Shown: positions 23,772-36,475 of the stretch, piece after piece
Layout of the letters: each line of letters opens with the position of its first letter
Position numbering within the stretch: the stretch's first letter is position 1
Assembly: GCF_030704535.1 (NCBI RefSeq)
Contig: NC_081813.1
Coordinates: forward strand, 2,876,001-2,940,000
DNA: 64,000 bases
DNA from: Vitis vinifera
Lineage: Eukaryota; Streptophyta; Magnoliopsida; Vitales; Vitaceae
Direction of reading: 5' to 3'
Made by a program: the position numbers and the translations under genes
Notes under the pieces: model-generated
What the model was told of the DNA's origin: nothing
Database searches by the model: none
What the model saw: the letters and a program-made list of their open reading frames with translations, nothing else

Positions 23772-26700
23772 TCAGTAGCTCAAGCAGCTAGCAGACTCGA
23801 TGGGCAAAGCAACACTGCTTTCTGTACTTCTCCAAGCTTTTGCTTCCTTCAGCGCTTGAACTGCCTGTTCTACTTGCACTGCCAGGGAATCTGGCGAGTC
23901 AAGTAGCTTGATTATATCAGAGTTGTTCATTTCCAATAGCATTCCTGTAATCTTTCCTGCAAGCTCAGGCTAGAGGGGGACAGGGGGAGAGAGTTTATTT
24001 ATTCATTAGCTAGTGTAGTCACATAGAACCGTTTTAGAAGAAATACAGTATCAGTAATTACAAACCTGAAGACTATGAACAAGAGGGTAGAGATGGTGCC
24101 CGATTATCTCCTTGGAGTTCCCCCAGACGTTGGATTGGGCCGGTGCTCTAATAAAGTGTTTCTCTGAAACTGATCCTTTGGAGGAAGCTTCTTCAGATCC
24201 ACTTTTATTGTTCCCCTTTTTCTTGAAGTGAAGTTTCTGATTGGAAGGACTCGCATAGTTGAGACCTTGAGTAGGAACTTTAGAGGTTGCAAATGTCCTA
24301 GACTGTGGAATGGAATGAAGAAAATTGTGCTTAAAATAATGAAACCATGCAGTGTCATATAAACATGAGCAAACATGTTTTTGGCAAAAATATTTCTCCT
24401 TAAAAGTGAAAAATAAAACATACATTCTGTTGATAACCCCAGTTGTTGGTGTTCCCCTGCTGTGCTTGCTTCATTGGAATCTGCAATTGCATGATCATAA
24501 GTAATCTAAATTGCATAAGCGGATCAAATATCAATCTAGAGAAATTAGTCACAAAATAAAACCAGAGGGTTTCCTTACAAATGTGGAAAAATTTTGCTGG
24601 TAATTCTGTGGGGCAAAAGGGCGCATCACACCAAGGTTCCTACCAAACTGTTGACATATGATTGGCTGAGGTGAATTAATCTGTGGGGTAGGATTTGGGT
24701 GAGGGAAGGGAACAAAAGAGTAATCAGGTGAACTGGATCCAGAGGAAAGGAAATGAGGACCATAATACTGCAAGAGGTATTGTGAGTAGTAATCTCGCAG
24801 TACCCTCTGACGATCTTCTTTACGCTGTGCCATAGCAATGTACAAAGACCTTCCATGAAGTAGGGTTCCTGTGAAAAGCAGAACCAAAATTAGACCAAAA
24901 TGGAATTAAATACCTTCAGACATGCATACAGGAGAGAAAACAGGAGACAGAGGGAGACTTTATTTACCATTAAGTGTAGTCAAAGCCTTCTGTGCTTCTT
25001 CAGAAGTTGAGAAGCATACAAAACCAAATCCTTTACTGAGCCCACTATCATGTCGCATCACTTTGGCAGAAGTTATTTGTCCACAGGAGCTGAAATGTTC
25101 TTGCAATTTGTCGTCATCAACAGATGCATCAAGATTCTTCACATACAAGTTTGACGCCTTCTCCTTCCCAATATTGCAGTTGACCATCTCCTTCTCATGT
25201 TTTAGAAGCTCCTGCCTTTCAGCTTTTTTCTGAGCCCTTCCAACAAACAACTTCTTTGATCCTGATCCACAAAATAATTATTTCCATTTGAGGAACTAAG
25301 TTCATATGAATTAAGGGTAGAAAAGACGAAAAATGAAAACAAAAACCGAGGAATATGAATGAACGAGTTGGATGTCAACCTAGCATTGCACCATTGAGGG
25401 CCTCCACAGCCTTCTTAGCCTCATCTGGCGACTCAAAGTTCACAAAACCAAACCCTCTGGATTTCCCATTGCCATCCTTCATGATAACAACAGTGCCAAC
25501 TTTCCCAAATTCAGAGAACTTGTCTCGAATGATATCCTCTGTCAAATCTTCACCCAGATTTTTCACATACACATTTGTAAATTTTGTTTCCTCAGAAGCC
25601 TCCTTCCTCTCACATTTCTTGACAAATTTGGACACAAATCTGAAGGTAGACCAAGGAGGAACATAAAACCAATTGTAACCGCACAATTTAAAAAGATGGC
25701 TCAATAAAATTTAACAGGAAAAGAAGCCATAAGAAACCCAAGTATACATCCAGAGATCACAGTAGATGTCAATCTAAAGAGTACAAAAGGGAAATAGAAG
25801 ATTAGAGAAACCCAGTTCATATAAAGAAGAAATTTGGAGTAAATAACTTCTATAACACAGAAGAATCCAAGATACTGAGAAACTACTGATCTAGAATGAT
25901 CCCCCATTTGCTTTCTGACAAATTGTGAAGCATGCAATTTCCACACTATTCAAAATCAAGGAAAACAATAACCTCCATTCAGCTGTGCCTACAAAACTAT
26001 TTAGCTTAAATGAATTAAATACTAATTTACAGAAATCGAACAACATCAAAACAGAATATTCAACTTTTGAATTATTTTATTTTACCAAATTTTCTCTAAA
26101 CTGGCAAATGGGGTAGAAGTGCAAATCAAATTCCATGTTCCCACATTACAATTCGTAGTATTGGCACACCAGAAATTGATACATAAGCAACTAGTAAATC
26201 CAAGCATCAAAAGATATAAGAGGGCACTCAGAATAATTAAACCCCAATAAAAGAACCAAAGAAAAAAAATGATGAAAAATTAGCTACAGGAATTCTTAAA
26301 TCAACCATGGATAGAATCCTATCCTTACATTCAAGAATAAAACACAGGGAATGCAAAATTCTGAAACATATTATGAATGTACAGTTGACATAATAGAAGA
26401 ATGAGAAAATAACAAAGACACTAAAAAAAAAAAAAAAGAGGACTTACAACTTTTTCCCGTCAAGCATTGTATCATTTAGAGCATTAAGAGCAGCAGTGGC
26501 CGAGTCATCCGAATCAAACTGAACAAACCCAAAACATTTACTCTTCCCATTTTCTTCCGCCACCTTGCAAGAGAGTATATTGCCAAACTTGCAGAAAATG
26601 TCCTGCAGAGAAGCACTGTTGATTGAAGGATCGAGGTTCTTGACAAAAAGATTGGCAAGACCAGTCTTTCTTGGAAGAGGGTCTCTGTGAGACCACATTA

Positions 26701-27597
26701 TCCTCATGGGTTTCCCCATCAGTTTAGTGTGGTTAAGACATGCCAAAGCCTTAGAAGCTGATCAAAAAACAGAGGAACAGCTAGTAAATCAACCATTTAA
26801 AAGATAGAACTGAGAAAGAGCCAAAAAAGAAGAGGTCAAACCACAAAAACCAAGAACAAAAGAAATGGAAAATAGAGAGAGAGAAGACAATGCCTGTTTG
26901 ATTCATAAGAAAATGCAGGAAAAAAATATTAAAATGATCATATGTGAATCTTTCATAATTTGCCATCTAGTAGACCGAAAACCACAACTGAAAATCAAAC
27001 GACTAAACTTCCCTTCATTTTCCTTTTCTATTTTATCCACAAGCAATTAAACTATAAATTTAACCATATTCAAGAAGAAACATAACCCTAGTCAGCATCT
27101 ACAAAATCGAACCAAAATAACAGACGAACAGACCCACAAAAGGATCTGCCCCCTAGTCTACGGATTCACAGTATAGAAAGCCAAAGAAAACAGAACAAAC
27201 AAGAAAGAAAATAGACCCTAGTCACCATTGACGAGAAACAAAACCAGGAAAACAGAGGAACATATCAAAAAGAAGAAAATGAAAAATAATAATAATTATC
27301 TTCTCCCAAGTCTAAGGATTCACATGATAGAAAGCTAAAGAAAACAAAACAAACAAGACCCAAATTCACGAACAGGAAAGATAAGGAGTATCCAGATCTC
27401 CATTAGCCCAAGAAAGCAAAAGAGAAAAAACAGTCATGTCCCAAATCACCCAAGTGGCCATCAACAACACAAACGAAAACGCATTTTACAAACAAAGAAA
27501 GAAAACCATCAAAATCAACATAAACAACAAAGAGAAAGCTCATCCTCAAGATAGCATGAGCCACAGCCAAGAAACTCAAAATAGAGAAAGCTCGGGC

Positions 27598-27631
<34 letters not shown>

Positions 27632-27882
27632 TTACCATCGGAGGGATGGAAGAAGTTGACATAAGCATAGCAAAGGGACTTTCCGGAGAGTGAGTCTCTG
27701 CAGAGGCGAACGGAGACCAGAGGACCCATCCCGGAGAAGACGTCCACCAGCTCAACCTCCGACACCTCCGGATCCAGATCCCCCACGTAAAGCGCCGCCT
27801 TGTGCAGCTCAAATCCCGGCGACGGAGGCGGCGGATGTAGAAGCTGAGGTGGCGGTGGCGGAGACACCAGCATTGCCGCCAT
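23772..27882 (-). CDS. PABP: Poly(A)-binding protein, PAB7-like, four RRMs plus MLLE
   Basis: Cytoplasmic poly(A)-binding protein, acting in mRNA stability and translation. Eight exons in transcription order: 27882-27636, 26757-26448, 25639-25380, 25261-24968, 24868-24579, 24480-24424, 24302-24066, 23969-23772; all phases match and give 630 residues, the usual family length. A Pro-rich start precedes RRM1 (LYVGDLD, RNP1 LCYAYVNF), RRM2 (LFVKNLD, FGFVQF), RRM3 ([17 protein letters not shown]) and RRM4 ([15 protein letters not shown]). A Gln/Asn/Pro linker leads to the C-terminal MLLE domain (KITGMLLEM), which binds PAM2 peptides. SLCYxY in RRM1 recalls Arabidopsis PAB7 rather than PAB2/4/8; this subclass call is from memory. 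Intron 1 starts next to an AG microsatellite. Confidence 0.95.
27599..27631. repeat. AG microsatellite plus G run beside PABP exon-1 splice donor
   Basis: About 13 AG units (27599-27624) run into a G tract ending four bases from the GT donor of PABP intron 1 (exon ends at 27636). In the transcript this is a C run then CT repeats at the intron start. Length is probably variable between individuals. Confidence 0.8.
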
Positions 27883-27975
27883 TGTCTTTGCTTCAAAAGT
27901 TCAGAGAGAGAAAACTTGAGAGAGTGCGTGAAAAAAAATGATCAATTGTGAGGTGAGCGACTAACGTTCCGTACA

Positions 27976-27982
27976 ATTTATA
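27976..27982 (-). promoter_or_regulatory. TATA box candidate of the PABP gene
   Basis: TATAAAT on the minus strand lies 94 bp upstream of the PABP start codon. The inferred leader is CT-rich with a short T run. I see no long A-rich tract of the kind known as an autoregulatory site in animal PABP leaders. Confidence 0.4.
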
Positions 27983-28992
27983 TTTAGAGAGAGAAAATAG
28001 TTAGTTTAGAGAGAGAGAGACAGAGAGTTTGTTATAACTGTCATACGGGGATAGTACAGTAAAATCAATCTTTTTATTCGCCCCCTTCTGTTTGACACCT
28101 GGCATCGTGAAATGCGTCAGAGAGAATGGGCGTGAAGGAAGTCAATGAATCGACGTCGTATTTTGAGTTTATTTTTTGAATTTCTAAGAATATGTCCCCT
28201 CTTCCATTTCTAAAATTATGGATATTTTTTAGAAAATTATTAAAAAAAAAAAAAAAAACTTATGAGAATAAAATAGATGTTAGGAAAAATAGACAATAAG
28301 AAGAATAGGATAAGAACACACAAATGAAAATCACTGATAAATAAGAAAAATATGTATTATATAAAAAAAAATTGATAAAAAAAAAAGAGATATGAACAAT
28401 TAATGTATAAATATAAATATTATAACTCTAAAATTTATACATTTATCATACATAAATGTACATACGAGAGAATAATAAATAAAGCAAATATCGACTTGAT
28501 CTTTCCACTATCATCATAGACCTCCAAAAAAAATCTAGTAAATTTAGTTTCACTACATATGGCGCACGCCTAGCTTTTCAAGTTAAGTCAAGTAGAATTC
28601 GTATCACCAAACTCTAACAATAAAATTAGAATAATTATTTTTTTTACATTGGGGCTCAATTTTATTTTTTTTTTACGTACAAAAATATTAATTTTAAAAA
28701 GAATTTTTATCATATTTTTTCTATCAAATAAAATGAAAATCTTAACTATGTTTGTTTCTCGAAAAATTTAATAGAAAATATTTTTTTTAAAATAACAAAC
28801 ATATATATATATATAAATTTAATAAATTATTTTTATTTATTATTTCAAACTTATTTCACTTGTTTTTTTTCTCATATATAAAAATTAAATAATTTAAAAT
28901 ATATTATTTTTAACTAATGTTAACTATATTTAATTTTTTTTACTGTTTTTTATGGTAAAACTAATTATAAAAAAATTATTTTTCTTGGTATT

Positions 28993-29338
28993 TTCTAGAC
29001 TCAAACAAGACCTTTTTATATTTAATTCCCGGAAAGTATTAAGAAAAGGAAAAAAGTACTTACAGGATGGGTTTTTCATGTTTGGTTTCATCATGAAAAA
29101 TACAAAAGAAAATCAAATATAATTAAAATTTATCAAAAAAATTTAAAATTATATATTTTTAAATTATTCAATCTTTATAAAAGGAAATAAATAAAATGAT
29201 TTTAAATAAGCCTATAAAAATAATATATTAAATTTAAATTTATTGTTTATTTTTCTTTACTTTTTATTTCCTTTTATTTTTCCTTTTTATTTTATTTCAT
29301 TCCCATGTTCTTTCAAAAATTCTATGAACTAAACATAG
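28993..29338. repeat. AT-rich MITE-like repeat, copy A
   Basis: Starts 'caaacaagacctttttatatttaattccc' and ends 'gaactaaacatagcc', with a T-rich right half (TTTTTATTTCCTTTTATTTTTCC). It resembles copy B at 29525 in order of words. Ends are not sharp and no target duplication was identified. Confidence 0.5.
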
Positions 29339-29524
29339 CCATAAAGTTTTTTTGTTCCCCCACTTCAAACCTTTTCCTAATAACATTTCAACTCTCTCCA
29401 CTTTCTTAGTTGTATTATCTCGAATTCAAGGTATAAAAATCAAAACCAAATGATGGGTAAGAAAGTGAGAGAGTGTTCTAAATATTTGCAAGCAAAAGCA
29501 TTTGGAAACTTTGATTTTATAAAC

Positions 29525-29815
29525 TTAAGATATATTTAGTTCCGGGGAAGTACTAAGAAAAAAAATATTAAGAAAAATAATTTTTTTATATTTGATTTTA
29601 CTATAAAAAATAAAAAAAATCAAATATCATTAAAATTAATTAAAAATTTATGCATTTTAAAAGTATTTAATAAAAAAAAAAGTTAAATAAACTTTAAAAA
29701 ACATATAAAAATAATTTATTATTTTTTAATCTATTTTTTATTTTTCCTTTTTCTTTTTTTCCATTTTTTCTTTCTACTTTCTTTCCCTGATTTCTGAAAC
29801 CAAACATAACCTTAA
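29525..29815. repeat. AT-rich MITE-like repeat, copy B
   Basis: Begins 'aagatatatttagttccggggaag', ends 'tgaaaccaaacataacctta', and shares with copy A the 'ttgattt...aaaatcaaatat.attaaaatt' core and a T-rich right half. A reverse-orientation relative lies near 55835-56140. Confidence 0.5.
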
Positions 29816-30224
29816 AGATTCAGGAAAAAAAAACATTAAAGGCAAATTTGACACATGAAGCAAAAACAAGGAAAGATTTTCACTTCTTTTGTGCCATGGC
29901 TGAGGGGTTTGTCTGTGTTAGGACATTAAGGAAGATAAAACAGAAAGCTTATTACAATGGAAGCACAGGCCTCCTCACTCTTAGGCTTAAGCCAATACAG
30001 TAACATTACGAAAGGAGAAGGGTAGATGTAAATAAAAACTAAATATTCATTCATATTGTTCAAGCTAAAATGATATCAAGAAGCTGTGATTCACATTCTA
30101 ACTGGTTTCTATCAATAAAGTATGGTACATTGGTCATTGACCAGTAAATCCTTTCACATGTAAATGACTTGAAGGAGTTCAAGACTTCTGATGTATTTCG
30201 AAACCTACTGACAGATCCTAAATA

Positions 30225-32772
30225 TCAATACGAACCTATTGGCACTGATTTTGATTTCCTGTGGGATGGTTTTCCACCATGAGAATGACTCAAAGCTTCT
30301 GCATATTTCACCAGTGAAGATTTGTGATTGGCATCTACGGGCGAATCATTAACAGCTTCCCCACCCAAAATGATTCTCTTGTATGCATTGAAGTGCCCTG
30401 TATCACTGTACCTCCGGGCTCTTTCCAATTCCTTGAAATCCTCTACATTCAGACTCTTTAATCTTTGTATATCTAAAGAATGTCTAAATGAACTTGGAGG
30501 CAGAGCTGTAAATCGATTGCTATTCCCAGCAGTTTTTGCATCAATTCCTGTTGGATAGGCAGAATTGCAGTGCAGAGAATCATCAGAACATGTCGGCAAC
30601 ATTTCTGGTGATGCAGATTTGTCTGCTGTTGAAACTTGGTCATGGTGATGGTGGTCTTTACCCCTTATAAGTCTCCGAAGCTTGCTGAGAAATTTTGTCT
30701 TTTTTGAACTGCTGGTTATGGTAGCCGATGAATTAAAGGCAGAAGAATCATCAAACTCGCTGGAGTCACCTTGGGAGGATGACCACAGGTCAGAATCAAA
30801 GTCCATAATGTCAATTACCTTTTCCTCAATCCCTTCTGTATATCCATATTCGAGTATTAGCTTCTTGGCTTTCTCCTCAGACTTGGGGCTCAGGGTATTG
30901 CTTAGGTCCTTGGCAACAGTTCTACCATCCGGGAGCTCATAATTTCTCAGCTCATATCGTAAGCAAGCATTTAGCCACCGAAGATAGACTAGCTCTTCTA
31001 CATCAGCACACCGATCTGCTTGGAGTTGCTCAATTTTCTTTGACAAATCTTCATTTTCTTGTCTCAGGCAGTGGCTCAATTTCTTTGCTTCTTCTACCTG
31101 CAGCAACAGTTATCCAGACCAGAATAAAACAAACATAGCTGGGATAAGGAGAAAATGAAGAAGGAAGAGGATTAAGCATGAATGAAATAATTACCTCTGG
31201 ATGTTCCAGAACAGAACTTGCAAGGATTTGAGTGGATTCCAACCTTTCTGCCAATTCAGAATTTTCCAGCTGCAATTTTATATTAGAGTTCCTTAACTCC
31301 TCTGCTTCATTCTCCAAATCCTTTAGCTTTAATTGAATATCTGGATCACTGTTAGCAGCCTTGTGTTCTTGGTCTTGAAACTTTTCAACTCTTTGCTTAA
31401 GTATAAAAATCTGTTTTCGGTTGCGTTCAGCTTCAGACCTAAGTTTCTGCTCAAGCAGCTTTATTTTGGCTCTGGCACCTTCCAGCTCAGCCACAACTGT
31501 AGGGTAATCAGCCAGTTGTGCCTCTAGTCGTTGCTTATCAGCCTGCAAGGACTCAATCTTAAGATTCAAAAGCTTAAATTCAGTATTGTTGAAATTTAAT
31601 CGATTTTGGAGCTCCATGACGGTTGTTTCTTGCTCTTGAAGCCCATAATACTCGAGCAACTGGACCTCAAGATTCCTCTCCCTTTCTCGAAGTCCTCTAA
31701 CCATGCTCCTCAGTTGATTAATCTCTTGGTCGTACTCGTCCTTCTCTGTGGTTCTAAATGCTATAGGTTTTTCTACATCTGACCCAAGTGTTTCTACATC
31801 CTGGCTTAGAGAAATCCCACTATTCATAGCAACTAAGTCAAATTCCTTCATAATCTCTTTAAATTCTGGCAAAAGGACCTTATCTTTATCTCCACTATTT
31901 TTACTGCTTGAAGAGAGGTCAACCAAGAAATTATCGACCTTATCCTTCTGAAGACATGCTTCTCCCTGCCAAACAGAAACTGAACATTATTTGATACACC
32001 AGGAACTATATTCCAGCAGAACTGTATTCAGCCAATTTCGTCAATTTTGATTTCAATGGTTCATCCATTTTCTTGGTAAAGAGAAACATATGTGGTCATT
32101 CGGTCTCTAAGTCAATTGTTCACTGATGGGCATTTAGGATATATGGAGTGACAAAATACCGAAATTCCCTACTTGTTTCTTCAAAAAAATCCTAGGGAAA
32201 ATAAATGAAAAGCTTGGAATTATACCAGGCCATCATCTTTGACCAATGATTTCTATTAGACCAAATGAAACATACTTTCTTTTTTCTAAAACCTTTTCGT
32301 GATCAAGCTGGTGGATGCCTTGATCAGTTCACCACCAATCCAAAAACCAAGAAATTGATGAAACTACACCCATCTACCAAGCACAAATTCAAATTTGGGA
32401 ACTGAATAATCTTACATATTTTTCAGCTGCAATTGGAGCAATATTACAGGAACTGGGTGTTGTCTGTAAGGCACGAAGACCATCTCTGAGCCCAGCTCTA
32501 TCTCCTCCCAAATCAACTCCACTCCCACAATCTGAATTCATATACAATCACCACGTGGATTAAAAACAAAACCCAGATACAAATCAACAAAACACAGACC
32601 AATAAAGGCGAAACTGCGAACCTGAAGATTGAGGGGACGGTGGAGGCTGGGAGGGTCCGATCCGCTTCGTTTTGAAGCGAGAATAGAGAAATCCAGCAAA
32701 CGAGAGAGCTAAAGCCACCCCAAGTTGCAGCAGAAGAGGCCTTACACCTTTCTTCTCTCCCACGATTGCCAT
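30225..32772 (-). CDS. CHUP1-like coiled-coil protein
   Basis: Four exons in transcription order: 32772-32622, 32531-32416, 31965-31195, 31097-30225; phases match and give 636 residues. The start at 32772 opens a hydrophobic N-terminal segment (LLLQLGVALALSFAGFLY) followed by basic residues and a Pro-rich patch, an anchor arrangement like that of CHUP1. A long coiled coil follows in exon 3. The conserved segment VEELVYLRWLNACLRYELRN and the LSPKSEEKAKKLILEYG motif place it in the CHUP1/IPGA1 family. CHUP1 moves chloroplasts along actin. Here the protein ends about 190 residues after that motif, with no long Pro-rich region and no large C-terminal domain of CHUP1, so it is a shorter family member whose own function is unproven. 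Met codons lie in frame upstream (32784); I prefer 32772. Confidence 0.9.
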
Positions 32773-33464
32773 CACAAACCTCAATTTCTAGCTATATCCA
32801 GGAACCCACAGAGAAAGTACAAAATCTCGTGAGACAAATCCCGGGTCTTCTTCTTCGTCATCCTCCATCTACATACCCAAAGCCAACAAAATTCAAACGA
32901 CCCAAATCAGATAAAGCCACAACGAAACAATAAAACCCAGAATAACCCAAAACCCTTTGCAGCTTCTGCTGATTTTAGGTAGAGAAAAAAACAGGACTCA
33001 CCCCTGGACAGAGCGTTTCTCATATGGATTGAATGATTGATAAAAATAAAGAACTGCCACAGAAAACCAAAACCCACAACGGAGATAGCGAGAGAGCGAG
33101 AGAGCTTGATTTGCGGAGAAGAGTGTCGATCTTACGCAACTACAACTGGGTTTTCGTTGCGTTTCTTATGCTGTCTCAGGCCTGAAACAGTTGCACAAGA
33201 AAACCCTTATATAAAAAGTCCCTCCACAATCAAACCTGGGCATCAATTTTGTCTTATGTCATGGGAAAATTAGGTAAGAAAAAACTAAAAAGAGAGAAAA
33301 AAGCAGATTGTGAGATGTGACTATGTGAGTGAACATGACAAAATGAGCAGTATGGGGATCAACCACGAGAAAGAAGAGACAGAGAAAGAGAGAAAGTCAC
33401 ATTCTGTAATAATGAGTAAAGACACCAAACCATGGATTCGAAATTTGGAGACTTGTAATTTCTA
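32773..33464. other. 5' UTR and promoter region of the CHUP1-like gene
   Basis: Purine-rich on the plus strand, CT-rich in the transcript; 'gcgagagagcgagagag' lies near 33090-33110. The 5' UTR may contain an intron. No other gene is seen; the open frame at 33037-33273 is unsupported. Confidence 0.4.
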
Positions 33465-33691
33465 GGGCTTGTTTGGAAACAAATGGATGGATGACCTGTT
33501 TTCCCTCCATTTCTTTTTCCCTGTTTGGGTGGGTATGGGTCATCCGGGTTACCGGGCATGACCCGTTTCCAAATTTCCAACTTCTGTTTGGTGGAAATTG
33601 AAATATTGGGCAAATGAATCCATGGAAAGTAGATTTTCCAGTCCAATTATAGGAAGTGGCTCTATCAACATTATACAGATCCAAACATGCC
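33465..33691. mobile_element. MITE candidate upstream of CHUP1-like gene
   Basis: This 227-bp segment has inverted ends: GGGCTTGTTTGGA on the left and, reading the right end in reverse, GGCATGTTTGGAT. The end type matches the Tourist-like elements elsewhere in the window. A clean 3-bp target duplication was not seen, so class assignment is tentative. Confidence 0.5.
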
Positions 33692-36470
33692 GTTATTATC
33701 TGACTTTGGAATCTGACTCATCAAATGGCATCTTATTAAAATCATGAGTGGGATATGCACTCACCCTTTACTTTCTTTTATTTATTCCTAAAATTTTCTG
33801 AATTTTCTTTTCATGGAATTTCTTTTTCATGTGGCAGACAAAGTGGGAAAAAAAATTCTTTTGGTTGTGTGAGAGAAGAAATAGATAATTACAAACCATA
33901 TCTTATCATAAATTTTAACCTATAGTATTTCTCGTCATCAATTCCTTTCTTTCTTTGCATTAACATTAAGAAAAAGTAATTTACTTGTATTTTTCTTTTT
34001 TTACCTTTTTGCCCTTTTAGGTTAGGGTTAATAAATTATTAGTGACACATCACTTATCATAAAATATTTAAGGGTGACATCATCATCATATATAAGCAAA
34101 TTATTTAAAACAGGCCGATATCATCCAACTTTCTTTTATTTATTAACAAAGATTGTCAAATCAAATATTAGATTCTAATCATATTGCTTATATTTTAATA
34201 TTTTTTTCATATTCATATTTAATTGAGATTAAGGATGGAAATCGGTTGTGTCCGAACATGTCATTCTTATCCGAAGAATAAGATTGATTAGTTGATGTTA
34301 TTTTACTATGTTCAACTCTATGTATGTCTCTATCCGTAGAGAACATTAATTGTACAAAAATGACTACCCCACTTTATTTATTTAAAATAATTTTCATCAT
34401 TGTCCGATTAAAAAACTAAATAGGTTGAGTTGGGGCGTGCAAATATGAGAAATTCCCATACTCGTCCAACCTGAACTCATTTAATTTTTTTAAAATTTCT
34501 TAATTTTATAATTACATTAAAATAAATATATTTTATAAATAATTAAATTATTATATATTTTTTATAACTTATTTTCAATTATTACTATTATTATTATCTA
34601 TATATTAAAAACAAGAAAATAAAAATTAATTAAATTAATTTTATATATATTTGAGGTGGAATAAGATAATACCTGAATTTGTCCTAAACCGTCCTCGATT
34701 TTAAATAAAATCTCCTTAAATTTCAAACTCCTTTCATTATGGGAGGGTGGAGTGGATGTCTAAGAAAACTCATTTCATTATAATTTCTAATTGAGATTAA
34801 CATTGAAACTAAAAAAGAATGTTTAATGTAACATTTAAAATTCTTTTTTTATTATATTTTGTAGAATCTCTAAAAAAAAATTATTTGTAGAACTTTTAGC
34901 ATTTACCTACCTTATTAAAATATGTTCATTTTATAAATATTGAAAAGGTATTATTAGTCAAGTGATGTCACAAACACATCTCAAACTTTAAGTCTTATCT
35001 TCGATATTTTAATTCTATTTATTTGTATTTTTATACCATAATTTCATTTATTAGTATTTTCATTTGAGTTTTTAGCAAAAAAAAACCTTCCCACACTAAA
35101 CCTTCTACCCAAATAATTCCTAAATTAATGTGTCTTGGCCATTTGGATACCCATGTGACTTGGGAATTTATTTTATTTTTTTGTCAAAAATTTTAAAACA
35201 TTAGATGGTGACTATAGTTTTAAATTTAAATTTAAACTCTTAATGATTACGGGTTTAAGCCGAATTCACCGATTATGATTTTAGCCATTTAAAAAAAATA
35301 TTCAAAATCACAATTGTCAAATATAATTATATGACATAGATATGTATGTGGATAAGACGCACTAGTTTAAAATTTATTTTATGAAAAAATTATTTTAAAT
35401 AAATCATTTTTACCCAAAACTTTAGTTTAGTGTATGCTCTACATTGAACGATCCAGATTTAAAGTTGGATGGAAACCAAACTTTTATTGGAAAATTTTCA
35501 AAATTGCTTCCCGAACCTCCCTTCACGGCTTCACCTAACTAATTTATGAAGTTAGCCCATTTTTTCGATTTGATGATGAGTTGGTAGGGAGTAGGGTGGT
35601 GATTCATGCACGTGGCCTGAAAACAATAAGATAAATAAAGGAAGTTTCGACTATAAATAATTAATTGTATGATGGTAGCAACTTTCACATGCATATGCCA
35701 ACTATAATATAAAGAGACGTGTAGCTGAGGTGTCGACAGCCTTTTATTATTGGTTTGGCCCAACTACTTGAATGTGTGCATTTTTTTATAAACCATACAG
35801 TAAGATTTGTACAAGTTAAAATGAATTTAATTTAATTTAATTTTTCTTTTTTTAGTGCGTGTATGATAAAAATACAAGTTGATTCATCAAATATTTTTAA
35901 ATACAATAAGACATAACAAAAAAAAAATCGGGTTTTTATATCTTATCTTATTTGGTTTTTTGAACTAGTGGGTTTTTATATCTTATCTTATTTGGTTTTT
36001 TGAACTAGTGTGAATAGCGATATGAATAGACTAGTCTTCACTTTCAAATTTATTCTCTATTCTCGTTTCGTTCTGATCTTAAATTAGACATAGTATATAT
36101 TTGGGTTGGGAATAGGATTCACGTCCTGTTTGGGGGTGATAATAAGGTGAGTTTTTTTTATATTTGTCTTATCTCACCTTTAATTAGACATTCGAAATTT
36201 AAATGAACAAATTTGAGATTTTTTTTTAAAAAAATCGTAGGACGGGTTCAAAGTAGGTTTGGATATTACCTTGTCTTATCTTGATCTACCCCAATTATAT
36301 ATAAAATTATTTTTATTTTTATTTTCCTATTTTAATAAAATAATAATAAATTACTTTTTATAAAAAAAAAATATAATATTCATTTTAATGTAATTAAAAT
36401 TAAAAAATATTTTTTTAAAAAAAGGCTAAAGTGCCGGGGAGGCAAGACATGTACGAGAAATTTGCATACT
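33692..36470. other. Gene-poor AT-rich intergenic sequence
   Basis: No coding frame with a recognisable domain. Decayed repeats with 'acccatactcgtccaacctgaa', 'cttatcttgatctacccc' and similar words near 34430, 36130 and 36270 suggest old transposon debris. A 40-bp tandem duplication is listed separately. Confidence 0.5.
35930..36009. repeat. Perfect 40-bp tandem duplication
   Basis: Two adjacent identical 40-bp units (35930-35969 and 35970-36009), starting GGGTTTTTATATC and ending TTGAACTAGT. The perfect match implies a recent event or an assembly artefact. Confidence 0.9.
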
Positions 36471-36475
36471 CACCC

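Larger units (their letters stand above)
27883..30224. other. Intergenic: PABP promoter and AT-rich MITE relics
   Basis: 27883-28030 is the GA-rich PABP 5' UTR and core promoter. 28200-28990 is AT-rich with short A/T runs. 28990-29340 and 29525-29815 hold two copies of an AT-rich repeat (separate entries). 29820-30224 is probably the 3' UTR and flank of the CHUP1-like gene. No other gene seen. Confidence 0.5.

Noticed and set aside
24922-25666. Plus-strand frames opposite PABP exons
   Set aside because: Shadows of the RRM3 and RRM4 exons on the minus strand.
33037-33684. Frames upstream of the CHUP1-like gene
   Set aside because: They overlap the presumed leader and a MITE-like segment, and have no domain.
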